From: Acidobacteriota bacterium
Lineage (GTDB): Bacteria > Acidobacteriota > Blastocatellia > Pyrinomonadales > Pyrinomonadaceae
DNA: 64,000 bases
Assembly: GCA_019639155.1 (NCBI GenBank)
Contig: JAHBSJ010000009.1
Location: forward strand, 62,001 to 126,000
Direction of reading: 5' to 3'
Shown here: positions 1 through 8,777 of the stretch, piece after piece
How positions within the stretch are numbered: position 1 is the first letter of the stretch
Layout of the letters: every line of letters begins with the position of its first letter
Translations under genes and position numbers: made by a program
The notes under the pieces: model-generated
Database searches by the model: none
The model's input: the letters and a program-made list of their open reading frames with translations, nothing else
Told to the model about the DNA's origin: nothing

Positions 1-786
1 AAGGAACGCTCCCAATGGCACCTCAGAGATCATACGCAACTTCGTCGATTCGCGAAGAAGACGCGTGGTCTCTTCTATGGCCTCGGCTTCGCTGATCTTG
101 ATCTTCTTGGAGAAATCGGGCAGCCAATAACGCTGCATCGTGATCTTGCCGTCCTTCCAAAGCAGCCAGTGGCCGGGCTCGAGCTTGCGGATCTCTTTGA
201 ACGCGGTCATCGGCGCCGGCACGCAGAGGAACGACATATACGCGTCGAGCGCCGCGTGATCGACCTCGCGTGAAACGGCCGGGTGCTCGAGCATCGCGAG
301 AAATTCGGAACCGAAAACAAGACTGCCGTCGGGACGATGAGAATAAAGAAGCGGCTTTTTGCCGACGCGGTCGCGGGCGAGGAAGAGCGTCTTTTCACGC
401 TCGTCCCAGATCGCGATGGCGAACATACCGCGTAGATGCTGAACGCAATCGACGCCATGCTCGTCGTAAAGGTGAATTATGGCTTCCGTGTCAGAACGCG
501 TGTAGAAAGTGTGCCCGCGTTGTTCCAGATCGGCGCGGAGTTGCTGATAGTTGTAGATCTCGCCGTTAAAGACTATCGCCTTCGTTCGGTCGGCGTTGAA
601 AATAGGCTGTTTGCCGCTGGCAAGGTCGATGATCGACAGCCGACGCATCGCCATCGCCGCGTTCTCGTTAACGTAAAAACCGTCCTCGTCCGGCCCGCGG
701 TGAGTGATCGCGCGGTTCATCCGCTCCAGGATCGCCCGATCCGCAGAGCCGCCATCAGCATTTATGAATCCGGTAATGCCGCACAT
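1..786 (-). CDS. asnB: Asparagine synthase (glutamine-hydrolysing), AsnB family, 3' end cut by window edge
   Basis: The first 262 residues are visible. They begin Met-Cys-Gly-Ile, so Cys2 is the N-terminal nucleophile of a class II glutamine amidotransferase, followed by the expected RGPD and NGEIYN motifs. The visible part ends in SEVPLGAFL, just before the PP-loop SGGLDS of the synthetase domain, which lies off the edge. The family transfers ammonia from glutamine to an adenylated carboxylate. In a glycan cluster such paralogues often amidate uronic acids or peptides instead of making asparagine, but that role is inference. The ATG overlaps the upstream stop (TGATG), so translation is probably coupled. 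Confidence 0.9.
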   Translation of the reverse strand, partial: MCGITGFINADGGSADRAILERMNRAITHRGPDEDGFYVNENAAMAMRRLSIIDLASGKQPIFNADRTKAIVFNGEIYNYQQLRADLEQRGHTFYTRSDTEAIIHLYDEHGVDCVQHLRGMFAIAIWDEREKTLFLARDRVGKKPLLYSHRPDGSLVFGSEFLAMLEHPAVSREVDHAALDAYMSFLCVPAPMTAFKEIRKLEPGHWLLWKDGKITMQRYWLPDFSKKIKISEAEAIEETTRLLRESTKLRMISEVPLGAFL

Positions 787-2156
787 CAGTTTTGCTGTTG
801 GACGGCCCTCCGTTCGAAATGCTGCCTCAAACGTGCCCGTTCGGCGGCCTTTATCATACGTTTATTTTCTTTGTTCTCTTTATAAACCTGCCAGCCGGCG
901 GCGATCAAAATGAATAAGAAAACCTGGATCTGCGTGCGCTGTCGGTACGCCGTACCGACATTCCCCTGAAAGATCGTGTATGCGATGGTAAGAACAAGGC
1001 TGAAAAGCAAGATCGGGAATGCGGGCCGGAGGCGGTTCCTTATAGTGTAGATCAATCCTATCCATAGGAACGGAAGCATGGCCCACCAAACGAGCACGTC
1101 AGGTATCGTGATCGCCTGCCTTAAATTTGTCGCATGCCATGGATACGGGGCCAGCATGAGGTACATGAATCCTCGCGGCACAGTTAAAAGAGCTCCGGTC
1201 GTGGTCGAAACGTCCCAATCCTCACCAAATCCCGAATCAGCACTTCTGGCCAGGTCGAACCGGCTTTGGTTGATGCGATCAAGGTTCGCAAACGTGGTCA
1301 GATCATATTCCGCCTGTTCACCGACGCCGAAGTACGATAGGATCACCGTGATCAATGCGAGTGCGACCGTGTTTCGCAGAATGGCTTTGGTGCTGTTGCT
1401 GTAGGCGATGATAAAACTGCCAACCACAGCAACCAGCGTAATGTAGAAGATATAGAACCGCATTGACAGCAAACCGAATAGGGCAAGCCCCATCAGTACA
1501 AGCCCGATCCAATCGATCCTTTCCCGAAGCCTGAAAACCAGCGTCATTACGGCAACGATCAGAAAGATGATCACGCCGTCCTTTAGCAGCTGACCCGACC
1601 AAATCACGAATGGAGGAAAAACCGCAATTCCGACGGAAGCGAACTTCGCGACGTTTGAATTATTGAAAACTCGGAGCGAACAAAAATAAACCAGCGGTGC
1701 GATCAACGCACCGATGTACCCAAAGATCGACTGGGAAGCGAAAATATTTACGCCTAGGACAAGGTAGATCGAACCAAGAATGTAGTTCATACCCCAGCCG
1801 ACGCCGCGGAAAGCGTCAGAATAGTAAAGCAACCTTTCCGTCGGCGACGAAATGCCCATCAAGACGTTGTACATCGCTACCCCATTATCATGGTAGACGA
1901 GCGAATCTTCGCCAAAAAACAGCCTCAGGTCGTAGTAATGAACGACCAGGCCGAAAGCGATCCTGGCAACGAGCCCTATCAGGAAAACAGATGTAATGAA
2001 GTTCTTTTCATCGGTAAGGTGGCGCAGCAAAAGTATTGTCGGAACCGAAATTCCTGTTAGAACGGCAAGTGCAACGGCACCGTCCGGGAACGGCACCGCA
2101 AAGACGCACAGCATCGCCACCAACAGACAACCGAGCAGGATGAAGCGATTGGGCAT
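786..2156 (-). CDS. Polytopic membrane protein of the glycan cluster (possible GT-C glycosyltransferase or polymerase)
   Basis: This 456-aa protein has about ten hydrophobic segments and a basic cytoplasmic tail (KENKENKRMIKAAERARLR). The loop after the second or third helix holds acidic and histidine residues (E83, D84, H89, D90), which recalls the catalytic first ectoloop of GT-C glycosyltransferases; no family-specific motif settles it. It overlaps both neighbours by one base (TGATG), so it belongs to the operon. A Wzy-like polymerase is the alternative. Function is inferred from topology and context only. Confidence 0.6.
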   Translation of the reverse strand: MPNRFILLGCLLVAMLCVFAVPFPDGAVALAVLTGISVPTILLLRHLTDEKNFITSVFLIGLVARIAFGLVVHYYDLRLFFGEDSLVYHDNGVAMYNVLMGISSPTERLLYYSDAFRGVGWGMNYILGSIYLVLGVNIFASQSIFGYIGALIAPLVYFCSLRVFNNSNVAKFASVGIAVFPPFVIWSGQLLKDGVIIFLIVAVMTLVFRLRERIDWIGLVLMGLALFGLLSMRFYIFYITLVAVVGSFIIAYSNSTKAILRNTVALALITVILSYFGVGEQAEYDLTTFANLDRINQSRFDLARSADSGFGEDWDVSTTTGALLTVPRGFMYLMLAPYPWHATNLRQAITIPDVLVWWAMLPFLWIGLIYTIRNRLRPAFPILLFSLVLTIAYTIFQGNVGTAYRQRTQIQVFLFILIAAGWQVYKENKENKRMIKAAERARLRQHFERRAVQQQN

Positions 2157-3868
2157 CAGTCACCCTCCCGCAATACAATGTTGTTTTCGAGCACCAGGGC
2201 GTCGAAGTTGGCGTTCTTGAATGTGTTTATAGCGTTTTGCGGTGTGCAGACGATGGGTTCCTGCACGTTGAACGACGTATTCAGCAGCATCGGGATGCCG
2301 GTGAGTTTTCGGAATTCGTCGATCAGACGCCAGTAGCGAGGATTTGTCTCGCGGCTGACCATTTGCGGGCGTGCGGTGCCGTCAACGTGGACGACGGCGG
2401 GCACCTTTTCTTTGTAATTTTCGGCGACCTCGATGACCGTGATCATGAAGGGATCGTGGTGTGCGACGCCGAACACTTCATTGCCGGCCTCTTCGTGCAT
2501 CGACGGTGCGAGCGGGCGAAACCATTCTCGCAATTTAACTTTGTGATTCAATATCTCGCGCATATCGGCACGGCGAGGATCGGCGAGAAAGCTGCGTGCG
2601 CCGAGTGCTCGCGGACCGAGTTCGGCACGGCCGTTGAACCAGCCGATTATCGCGCCTTCTGAGATCATTTTTGCGAGCCGCGGCAGCAGCACGTCATCGT
2701 CCAGAGTTTCATATTTCAGGCCTTCGGCGTCGAGTGCCGCACGGCATTCGTCGTTCGTAAAGCCCGGCCCCCAATACGCGTGCTTCATCACGAAAGAACG
2801 CGGTTTATCGAGTATTTGATTCCATACGTAATAGGCCGAACCCAGCGAACAGCCCGCATCACCGGCCGCCGGCTGGACGAAGAAGCGTTTGAACGGCGTC
2901 TCGTGAAAGATGCGGCCGTTCATCACGGAGTTGAACGCCACGCCGCCTGCCATGCAGAGGTTTTCTTCGCCGGTCATCTCGTGGATCTTTTTGACGAGGT
3001 AGATCGCGGTCTCTTCGAGAGCTTTTTGGGCGGAACACGCCACGTCCCAGTGATGTTCCTCCAGGCTTTCGCCGGGCATCCGAGCAGAGCCGAGCTCTCT
3101 TACGATGGCGTCGGGAAACTGATAATGCTTTGCGAGGTGATGATCCAAAACGCGAATATTGAAGCGAAAATCGCCGCTGCCGTTGGTCGTCAGGACCTTT
3201 TCGCGGAAAAAATCGACGTATTTCGGCTTGCCGTATGCCGCAAGGCCCATCACCTTCCACTCGTCGCCCGAGAACATATCAAAACCGATATAATTCGTGA
3301 CCGCAGAATAAAATTGACCGAGGCTGTGCGGCAGTTTGATGCGTTTCAGCACCTCGATCTTGTTGCCGCGGCCGCGGCAGAAAAGCGTGGTCGTGTCTTC
3401 GCCCGTGCCGTCCCACGTTAGGATCGCTGCCGATTCGAAAGGCGACACGAAAAACGCCGACGCCGCGTGCGTTTGGTGATGTTCGAGATAGTGGAACTTG
3501 AAATTCGATTCGCCGAAATGCTCACGCAGGCGTTTCGGATGACGGAACATTCCGAGATAGCTGTCGCTCACCTGTGCGATGCCGCGGTCGGCACGTGCCT
3601 TGAACATATCACGCGAAATGAAAGCCGAACGAGCCGCCTGCATCGCCTTGTGCCGCAGTATCCACGGCTTCCAGTAATGCCCGACGTGTGCGACGTCCTT
3701 CAGCGTGATGCCTGCCTGGTCAAGACAGAACTGTATCGCCTTGTAAGGGAAACCGCTGTGGTGCTTGACGCGTGAAAAACGCTCCTCCTCAACGGCCGCG
3801 ACAAGCTCGCCGTCCTTTATCAACGCCGCCGCCGAATCACCAAGAGTTGTCAGGCCAAGAATGTACAT
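2156..3868 (-). CDS. Carbamoyltransferase, NodU/CmcH/TobZ family
   Basis: At 570 aa this is the full family length. The N-terminal Kae1-like half has the metal-binding HHQTH (H130, H131, H134) and the aspartate-containing TWDGTGEDT (D153). GGVAFNSVMNGR follows, and the C-terminal YrdC-like half has GPRALGARS. Family members make carbamoyl-adenylate from carbamoyl phosphate and ATP and pass the carbamoyl group to a sugar hydroxyl. Here the likely substrate is a sugar in the surface glycan. No clear Shine-Dalgarno precedes the ATG; the left arm of the inserted repeat element lies only about 12 bp upstream and may have displaced it. Confidence 0.92.
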   Translation of the reverse strand: MYILGLTTLGDSAAALIKDGELVAAVEEERFSRVKHHSGFPYKAIQFCLDQAGITLKDVAHVGHYWKPWILRHKAMQAARSAFISRDMFKARADRGIAQVSDSYLGMFRHPKRLREHFGESNFKFHYLEHHQTHAASAFFVSPFESAAILTWDGTGEDTTTLFCRGRGNKIEVLKRIKLPHSLGQFYSAVTNYIGFDMFSGDEWKVMGLAAYGKPKYVDFFREKVLTTNGSGDFRFNIRVLDHHLAKHYQFPDAIVRELGSARMPGESLEEHHWDVACSAQKALEETAIYLVKKIHEMTGEENLCMAGGVAFNSVMNGRIFHETPFKRFFVQPAAGDAGCSLGSAYYVWNQILDKPRSFVMKHAYWGPGFTNDECRAALDAEGLKYETLDDDVLLPRLAKMISEGAIIGWFNGRAELGPRALGARSFLADPRRADMREILNHKVKLREWFRPLAPSMHEEAGNEVFGVAHHDPFMITVIEVAENYKEKVPAVVHVDGTARPQMVSRETNPRYWRLIDEFRKLTGIPMLLNTSFNVQEPIVCTPQNAINTFKNANFDALVLENNIVLREGD

Positions 3869-3880
3869 CGCAGATCAGTA

Positions 3881-4407
3881 ACAACAGATTACACAGATTA
3901 CACAGAAATTAGTAAGTATTCGAAGGTTTTCAAATCCGGCTTCTTCCTAAGTAGTAGTCCTATCATGCTCCGAAAAACTACCGCTCAATCTGTTTATTAG
4001 CCGATGGTGCTGAAAACTGCGGGCACCGAAATTCATTATAAGAGCAAGGTCGATACCGGTAGCTTTCAGTTAATTGAGAGCTTGAGCCTTGTGTATATCG
4101 GTAATGCGATCCGCGGCTTTAAGCTCTAGGATCACTTTTCTTTCGACAATTATGTCCGCACAATAGTCGCCAAGAACTTCTCCCTGAAAACGGACCTTTA
4201 TGGGAACTTGCTGTTCGGCCCGGATACCGTTCTTTCGCAACAAGATCATCAGCGAATTCTCATAAACCCTCTCAAGAAAGCCCGAGCCCAATTGCCCATG
4301 AACCTCCATCCCAAGCCCGATCAGCTTGTACGTTAATTCACCATGAAGAAATTCAGTCGCCACCTAACTTCTCTTTTTTCTGAGAAAATCTGCGAAATCT
4401 GCTGTTT
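3881..4407. mobile_element. Inverted-repeat-flanked element carrying a GxxExxY gene, inserted in the glycan operon
   Basis: The left end (3881-3910) and the reverse complement of the right end (about 4377-4407) share the pattern AACAnCAGATTnCnCAGATT followed by CAGAAA, with a few mismatches and one indel. Both arms are built from repeated CAGATT units of about 9-10 bp. The right arm overlaps the stop codon of the epimerase gene and the left arm sits 12 bp from the carbamoyltransferase start. The whole block therefore looks dropped between two operon genes. Mobility is inference. Confidence 0.5.
3947..4363 (-). pseudogene. GxxExxY-family (PDDEXK-like) protein interrupted by an in-frame TAA
   Basis: The first 97 codons give a typical GxxExxY protein with G28, E31 and Y34, and PDDEXK-like residues D70, E80 and K82. 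Translation stops at ALN-TAA (4070-4072). The same frame continues for 40 codons with LKATGIDLALIMNFG before TAG at 3947-3949. Family members read ALNYLKATG here, so the TAA replaces the conserved tyrosine codon by one base change. The rejoined product would be 138 aa, the usual family size. Family function is unknown; a nuclease fold has been proposed. Either a true nonsense mutation or a sequencing error is possible. Confidence 0.8.
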
Positions 4408-5524
4408 ATTTAACTAGCCCTTTCTGGCTCAATTCCGCCGTGGCGGCTTCGACGCGGTCTTCGGCTTCCTGTGTCGCCAGCCATTCGAGGAGTTCCGCAA
4501 GGCCGTCCTCGAGCGTGACCTGCGGCTCGTAGCCGAGAAGTTCGCGGATCTTCGAGATGTCGGAAACGCAATGCCGGATGTCGCCTTCGCGGTATTTTCC
4601 GACGATGTCGGGCGCAATGTCCTTGCCGAGGCCTTTTGCGAGCAGTTCCGCGATCTGCTTAACGGTCGTCGGACGGCCGGTGCCAACGTTCATCGCCTCG
4701 TAATCGCCGCGGTCGGTCTCTAGCGCGAGCAGATTTGCACGGACGATGTCTTTCACGTTCACAAAATCACGCGACTGCAGGCCGTCCTCGAATATCGTCG
4801 GTGCCTGATCGTTCATCAGCCGTGCCGAAAATATCGCGCAGACGCCGGTGTATGGATTCGACAGCGCCTGCCGCGTCCCGTAAACGTTGAAATATCTGAA
4901 AGCGACCGTCGGTATCGAATACGCACGGCCGACCGCGAGGCAATATTGCTCCTGATCCTGCTTGCTGACCGCGTAAACGGACGTCGGGAAAAGCGGCTTT
5001 GCTTCACTGGTGCCGATCGGCTCAAGCAGAGTATCGCCGTCACGAAGTTCCCAATCGTGGCTCTCAAGCTGCGATGCAGGCCGCAATTGCGGATAGACGG
5101 TCTCGCCTGTCGCCGGGTTTCGGTATGCACCCTCGCCGTAAATGGACATCGAAGACGCGACGATCAATTTCTTGAACTGCCCCGGCCGTTTGATCATCTC
5201 TTCGAGCAGGACCGCGGTGCCCAGATCGTTGGCCTTTACATAACGCACGATCTCGTACATCGACTGGCCGACGCCCACCTCGGCCGCCTGGTGATAAACG
5301 ACCTCGATGCCGTCCAACGCCCGCGAAACCGCTTCAGCATCGCAGACGTCGGCGTGAATGAACTCGGCATTCGGATTGATGTGTTCCGGCGGCGTGTCGC
5401 CGTGCACCTGTTCGACCAGTGAATCGAGTATTCGTACCTTGTGCCCCGCCTCGACAAGTGCATCGACAAGATGCGAACCAATAAAACCGGCACCGCCGGT
5501 AACCAAAATATTCAAACCACTCAT
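4406..5524 (-). CDS. NAD-dependent epimerase/dehydratase (extended SDR, UDP-sugar epimerase type)
   Basis: This 372-aa protein has the Rossmann motif TGGAGFIG at residues 9-16, the SSMSIYG serine region near 125 and the catalytic pair Y184/K188 in YAVSK. A longer insertion (about residues 138-180) separates the serine and tyrosine motifs, as in some UDP-glucuronate or UDP-glucose 4-epimerase relatives. It would supply a nucleotide sugar for the surface glycan. Its ATG overlaps the upstream glycosyltransferase stop by four bases (ATGA). Its own stop lies within the right arm of the inserted GxxExxY element, so the last residues may have been altered by the insertion. Confidence 0.88.
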   Translation of the reverse strand: MSGLNILVTGGAGFIGSHLVDALVEAGHKVRILDSLVEQVHGDTPPEHINPNAEFIHADVCDAEAVSRALDGIEVVYHQAAEVGVGQSMYEIVRYVKANDLGTAVLLEEMIKRPGQFKKLIVASSMSIYGEGAYRNPATGETVYPQLRPASQLESHDWELRDGDTLLEPIGTSEAKPLFPTSVYAVSKQDQEQYCLAVGRAYSIPTVAFRYFNVYGTRQALSNPYTGVCAIFSARLMNDQAPTIFEDGLQSRDFVNVKDIVRANLLALETDRGDYEAMNVGTGRPTTVKQIAELLAKGLGKDIAPDIVGKYREGDIRHCVSDISKIRELLGYEPQVTLEDGLAELLEWLATQEAEDRVEAATAELSQKGLVK

Positions 5525-6639
5525 TTCTTTTTAGCCGTTCCTTTTTCGGCTGCCGTGCGGAATATCTCAAGCACTTTTGGTGCGATCACGCGCGCGGAAT
5601 ACTCATTTTCGACCGTTTCGCGGCCTTTCGAGCCGATCTGACGCCTCAATTCGGGCGAATGGATCAGCCTTTTAAGCTTTTCGACCCATTCACCCGGGCC
5701 GTCCGCCAAAAAGCCGTTATCGCCGTCTTTGATGATTGTAGAATTTACTCCGACCGGCGAGCAAACTGTCGGTATGCCGAGCGCCATATACTGCAGGGCT
5801 TTCAGGCCGCATTTTCCGCGGCTCCAATCTTCATCGGGCAGCGGCATTATCCCGATATCTATCGGCCGCAGGTCGTCGATCTCGGTGTCAGAGCGCCATG
5901 CCATCGATTCAGTATCGACGCCGGGCACTTTGTAATTCGGCGTTCCGATCACCCGAAGCCGAAAATTCTCGGTTTCGGCAAGCTTTTGCAGCGTATCGCG
6001 CACCGTGTCCAAATGCTGCACAGTGCTGAAGCTGCCGCTCCAGCCGATGGTCACCGGGTCGCTGTCAGGCCGTTCCGCAACTGTGTATTTGTCAGTATCG
6101 ATGGTGGTGGGAATGACGGAAATATTCGGATTGTATTTACGGCAGTAATCCGCAAGATACTCGTTTCCCGGCATTATATGTGCCGCGTGGCGGCAAATTT
6201 CGGCGGTCTTGCCCGGGAATTTGAGATAGCTGAGGTAGCCGTTCGAAGGGCTCTTGTAAGAGACGAAGATCGCATCATCCAGGTCGAAGACGTACGGAAC
6301 GCCCGCTTTTGCGATCCGGCGTTCATACCACGGCGGCCCGAGCAAAGCGGCTTCTCGAAACAGATAAACAAGGTCAAAATCACGTGCCGAAGAGATCTCG
6401 CGGCCGCGGCGGCGCATATTTCGTGCGACGGCGGATATTTTAGCCGCTACATTTCCCGGCTTATGCAGCACGGCCTTCAGTTCCGCGGTCTCGAACGGAG
6501 CGTACGTTATTTCCACACCGCCCGCAGCCAATATCGGCTCCCATTGTTCGATGCGAAACCTCTGCCCGGGACTGGTGTCGTAAATGGAAGGAACAACTGC
6601 TAAAACCTTCATAGCGAAACTATGAATGGTAACAACCAC
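5521..6639 (-). CDS. Glycosyltransferase, GT-B fold (GT4-like)
   Basis: At 372 aa, the C-terminal nucleotide-sugar site is recognisable (KALQYMALGIPTVCSPVGVN, then DGDNGFLADG). The upstream region has DLDDAIF. The start is uncertain. GTG at 6639 has AAAGG six bases upstream, inside the stop region of the previous gene. ATG at 6612 (MKVLAVVPS) fits the usual family N-terminus but has no visible ribosome site. It lies within the glycan operon. Donor and acceptor cannot be told from sequence. Confidence 0.8.
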   Translation of the reverse strand: MVVTIHSFAMKVLAVVPSIYDTSPGQRFRIEQWEPILAAGGVEITYAPFETAELKAVLHKPGNVAAKISAVARNMRRRGREISSARDFDLVYLFREAALLGPPWYERRIAKAGVPYVFDLDDAIFVSYKSPSNGYLSYLKFPGKTAEICRHAAHIMPGNEYLADYCRKYNPNISVIPTTIDTDKYTVAERPDSDPVTIGWSGSFSTVQHLDTVRDTLQKLAETENFRLRVIGTPNYKVPGVDTESMAWRSDTEIDDLRPIDIGIMPLPDEDWSRGKCGLKALQYMALGIPTVCSPVGVNSTIIKDGDNGFLADGPGEWVEKLKRLIHSPELRRQIGSKGRETVENEYSARVIAPKVLEIFRTAAEKGTAKKK

Positions 6640-6642
6640 TTG

Positions 6643-7884
6643 CTACCTTTGCAAAAGTTTTCTGTAGAGCCGTCGGTACCTGCTGCCACCCACAGACCCT
6701 AGGTCAAATCGTTCTCTTGCGATCTTGCGGCATTGTTCCGAGACGTTCCCCAGCCTGTCTACATCATAAAGAACTTTCAAATACGCCTCGCGGTCAAAAC
6801 TGTCTATCAAAACCCCGACGCCATTCTCCAATATCAGCCCATCTACATCGCCGACATTCGTATTGGCGATGACCGGGATACCTGCTGCGAGATATTCGGC
6901 ATTCTTGGTTGGCGAAGATGCCTGCTTTGAGTAACTCGGTTTGATGAAGGAAACGGCAACATCTGCAGCGCTCAAATATCGAGGAATATCATCCGACGGT
7001 ACTTTCATTATCGCCATATCGCTTGACGAAAATCCGTGGCTTTGAAGCCTCGGCAGGATCATTGCATGATCGCTTTGCGTCAAGATCAGCAGAAAAACGT
7101 CGGGGTGGACCTCACGCATCGCACCGAAAAGTTCGGCGGTCTCATCGGTCAGATACCAGCCGCCAAAGGCGCCGACATACGCCGCGGTGTATCTTTCGCC
7201 GATATCGAGCTCAGCCCGAATGTCGGCTCTGGACGCCGCATTCGCCGTCTCAAAACGCTTCAGATCCACACAGCACGGAATGACCTCGACCGGCCGGCCC
7301 TGTTCGTCGGAGCCGGTTTCCCGGCTTCCCGGAAACAAAATATCGCGTGCCTTTTCGGTTAGCACGACAAATCCGTCCGCTTCTTTCAGCAGCCAACGTT
7401 CGACACGTTTTGCGGCGCGATAGAGCCAGCCGTTCTCCGGCCAAATGCCGGCGTCGGTGTATTCCTCCGGGAAAAATCCGCGTATATCAAATAGGATCTT
7501 CGGCTTTTGCCGCATCAGCCGCCTTGCGATCGACGCCATCAACGCCGGCAGATGCACGCGGGCATGAAGGATATCGAAACCGAACCGTTTCGTGAGTGAT
7601 CTGACCGCAATTATCCCTACAAGAATGTCATAAAACGTCGCCGGCACCGACGGCCATTTGTGATAGCGCCGCCGATGCCACGTAATGCCTTGCTCGGCCA
7701 ATGCCCGTGTCTCTGACTCGACATCTTCGCTGCTTAAATTCTCCGGCTCGAACGTGAGAAGGTGCATCTCAACGCCGTCCTTTACGATCTCGCGCAGATA
7801 CGGGATCACTTGCGTCCGCACCAACGGCTCGCGAACGCCGAAATAGCAGATATAAAGCGATCTTGGCTTCGAGGTGTCGGTCAT
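6643..7884 (-). CDS. Glycosyltransferase family 4
   Basis: This 413-aa GT-B enzyme has an N-terminal acceptor-binding half with ILHARVHLPA and LFDIRGFFPEEY. The C-terminal half has YVGAFGGWY and NAEYLAAGIPVIANTNVGD. The latter is the loop that binds the nucleotide-sugar donor. It is followed three bases later by the next glycosyltransferase. It probably adds one sugar to the lipid-linked repeat unit at the cytoplasmic membrane face; specificity is unknown. Confidence 0.88.
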   Translation of the reverse strand: MTDTSKPRSLYICYFGVREPLVRTQVIPYLREIVKDGVEMHLLTFEPENLSSEDVESETRALAEQGITWHRRRYHKWPSVPATFYDILVGIIAVRSLTKRFGFDILHARVHLPALMASIARRLMRQKPKILFDIRGFFPEEYTDAGIWPENGWLYRAAKRVERWLLKEADGFVVLTEKARDILFPGSRETGSDEQGRPVEVIPCCVDLKRFETANAASRADIRAELDIGERYTAAYVGAFGGWYLTDETAELFGAMREVHPDVFLLILTQSDHAMILPRLQSHGFSSSDMAIMKVPSDDIPRYLSAADVAVSFIKPSYSKQASSPTKNAEYLAAGIPVIANTNVGDVDGLILENGVGVLIDSFDREAYLKVLYDVDRLGNVSEQCRKIARERFDLGSVGGSRYRRLYRKLLQR

Positions 7885-7887
7885 TCC

Positions 7888-8772
7888 TTATTGACGAGCA
7901 ATTGCATAAACATCGATACCGCCGTCACCCAGCGGCGAAAAATCATACGCCTCATCGATCAGTTCATCAGTTTCGGCATGACGCGTCTCGTACCCTAGTC
8001 CCTCCAGAAAGGAAACCAATTCGTTTGGACCCGTGCCGTTTTTGAGCAGCCGCGTATAGCCGACCTCGATAAAGAGTTTGGGTCGAAAACGACGCAGAGT
8101 CTCTGCTGCTCCCCTTAGAGCGTGCATCTCATAGCCCTCGATATCTATTTTTATCAGGTCCAGCCGGTCGAAACCGTTCTCCGCGGCGACATCGTCAAGG
8201 CGTCGTGTTTCGATGATCGAAAAATCAGAAAAACCATCTGCCTCATCGTCGCTGAGGATTCGGTTCATCCCGCGATTGTTGGCATCAACGGTGAACAGTT
8301 TCACCGAATCGGTCTTGTCAGAAAGACCAAAATTGAAGATCTTGATATTCGAGAAGCGGTTCAGCCCCAGATTTCGCATCGCAGCAGAATAATTCGTCGG
8401 ATCGGGCTCAAAACCATACACAAACCCCTGCGGACCGATATGCTTCGCAAAACCGAAAAGAGTTTCTCCGACGTTGGTGCCGACGTCCAGTACGATGTCG
8501 CCTGAGTTGACCATCGAGTAGAGCCGTTCTCTCTGCTTTTCCCAAAATCCCCAATATATGTACCATTGCATCAGGCAGCTAGGATCAAGTTCATAATCGA
8601 TGCCGCCGCGAGTAGCTGACCGCAGATTCCCGGGCCTGTAAAGATAGGGCATCGGGATGAATCGTGACCAGAAACCGCCGTATTTCACACCGCGAAATAG
8701 GGCCAGCCCAAACTTCTCGAATGGAGCTTTGGTCAAGAGACTTCTAATTCTATCCGGTACGGCCTTCCCCAT
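7888..8772 (-). CDS. FkbM-family methyltransferase
   Basis: This 294-aa protein has the SAM-binding motif VLDVGTNVGETLFGFA near residue 95 and acidic loop GFEPDPTNYSA. The FkbM signature DLIKIDIEGYEMHALRGA lies near 200. FkbM proteins O-methylate sugars or related hydroxyls. The first 80 or so residues form an N-terminal extension typical of glycan-cluster members. It sits between a GT2 and a GT4 gene, spaced three to five bases from each, so it probably methylates a sugar in the glycan. Confidence 0.85.
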   Translation of the reverse strand: MGKAVPDRIRSLLTKAPFEKFGLALFRGVKYGGFWSRFIPMPYLYRPGNLRSATRGGIDYELDPSCLMQWYIYWGFWEKQRERLYSMVNSGDIVLDVGTNVGETLFGFAKHIGPQGFVYGFEPDPTNYSAAMRNLGLNRFSNIKIFNFGLSDKTDSVKLFTVDANNRGMNRILSDDEADGFSDFSIIETRRLDDVAAENGFDRLDLIKIDIEGYEMHALRGAAETLRRFRPKLFIEVGYTRLLKNGTGPNELVSFLEGLGYETRHAETDELIDEAYDFSPLGDGGIDVYAIARQ

Positions 8773-8777
8773 TATGG

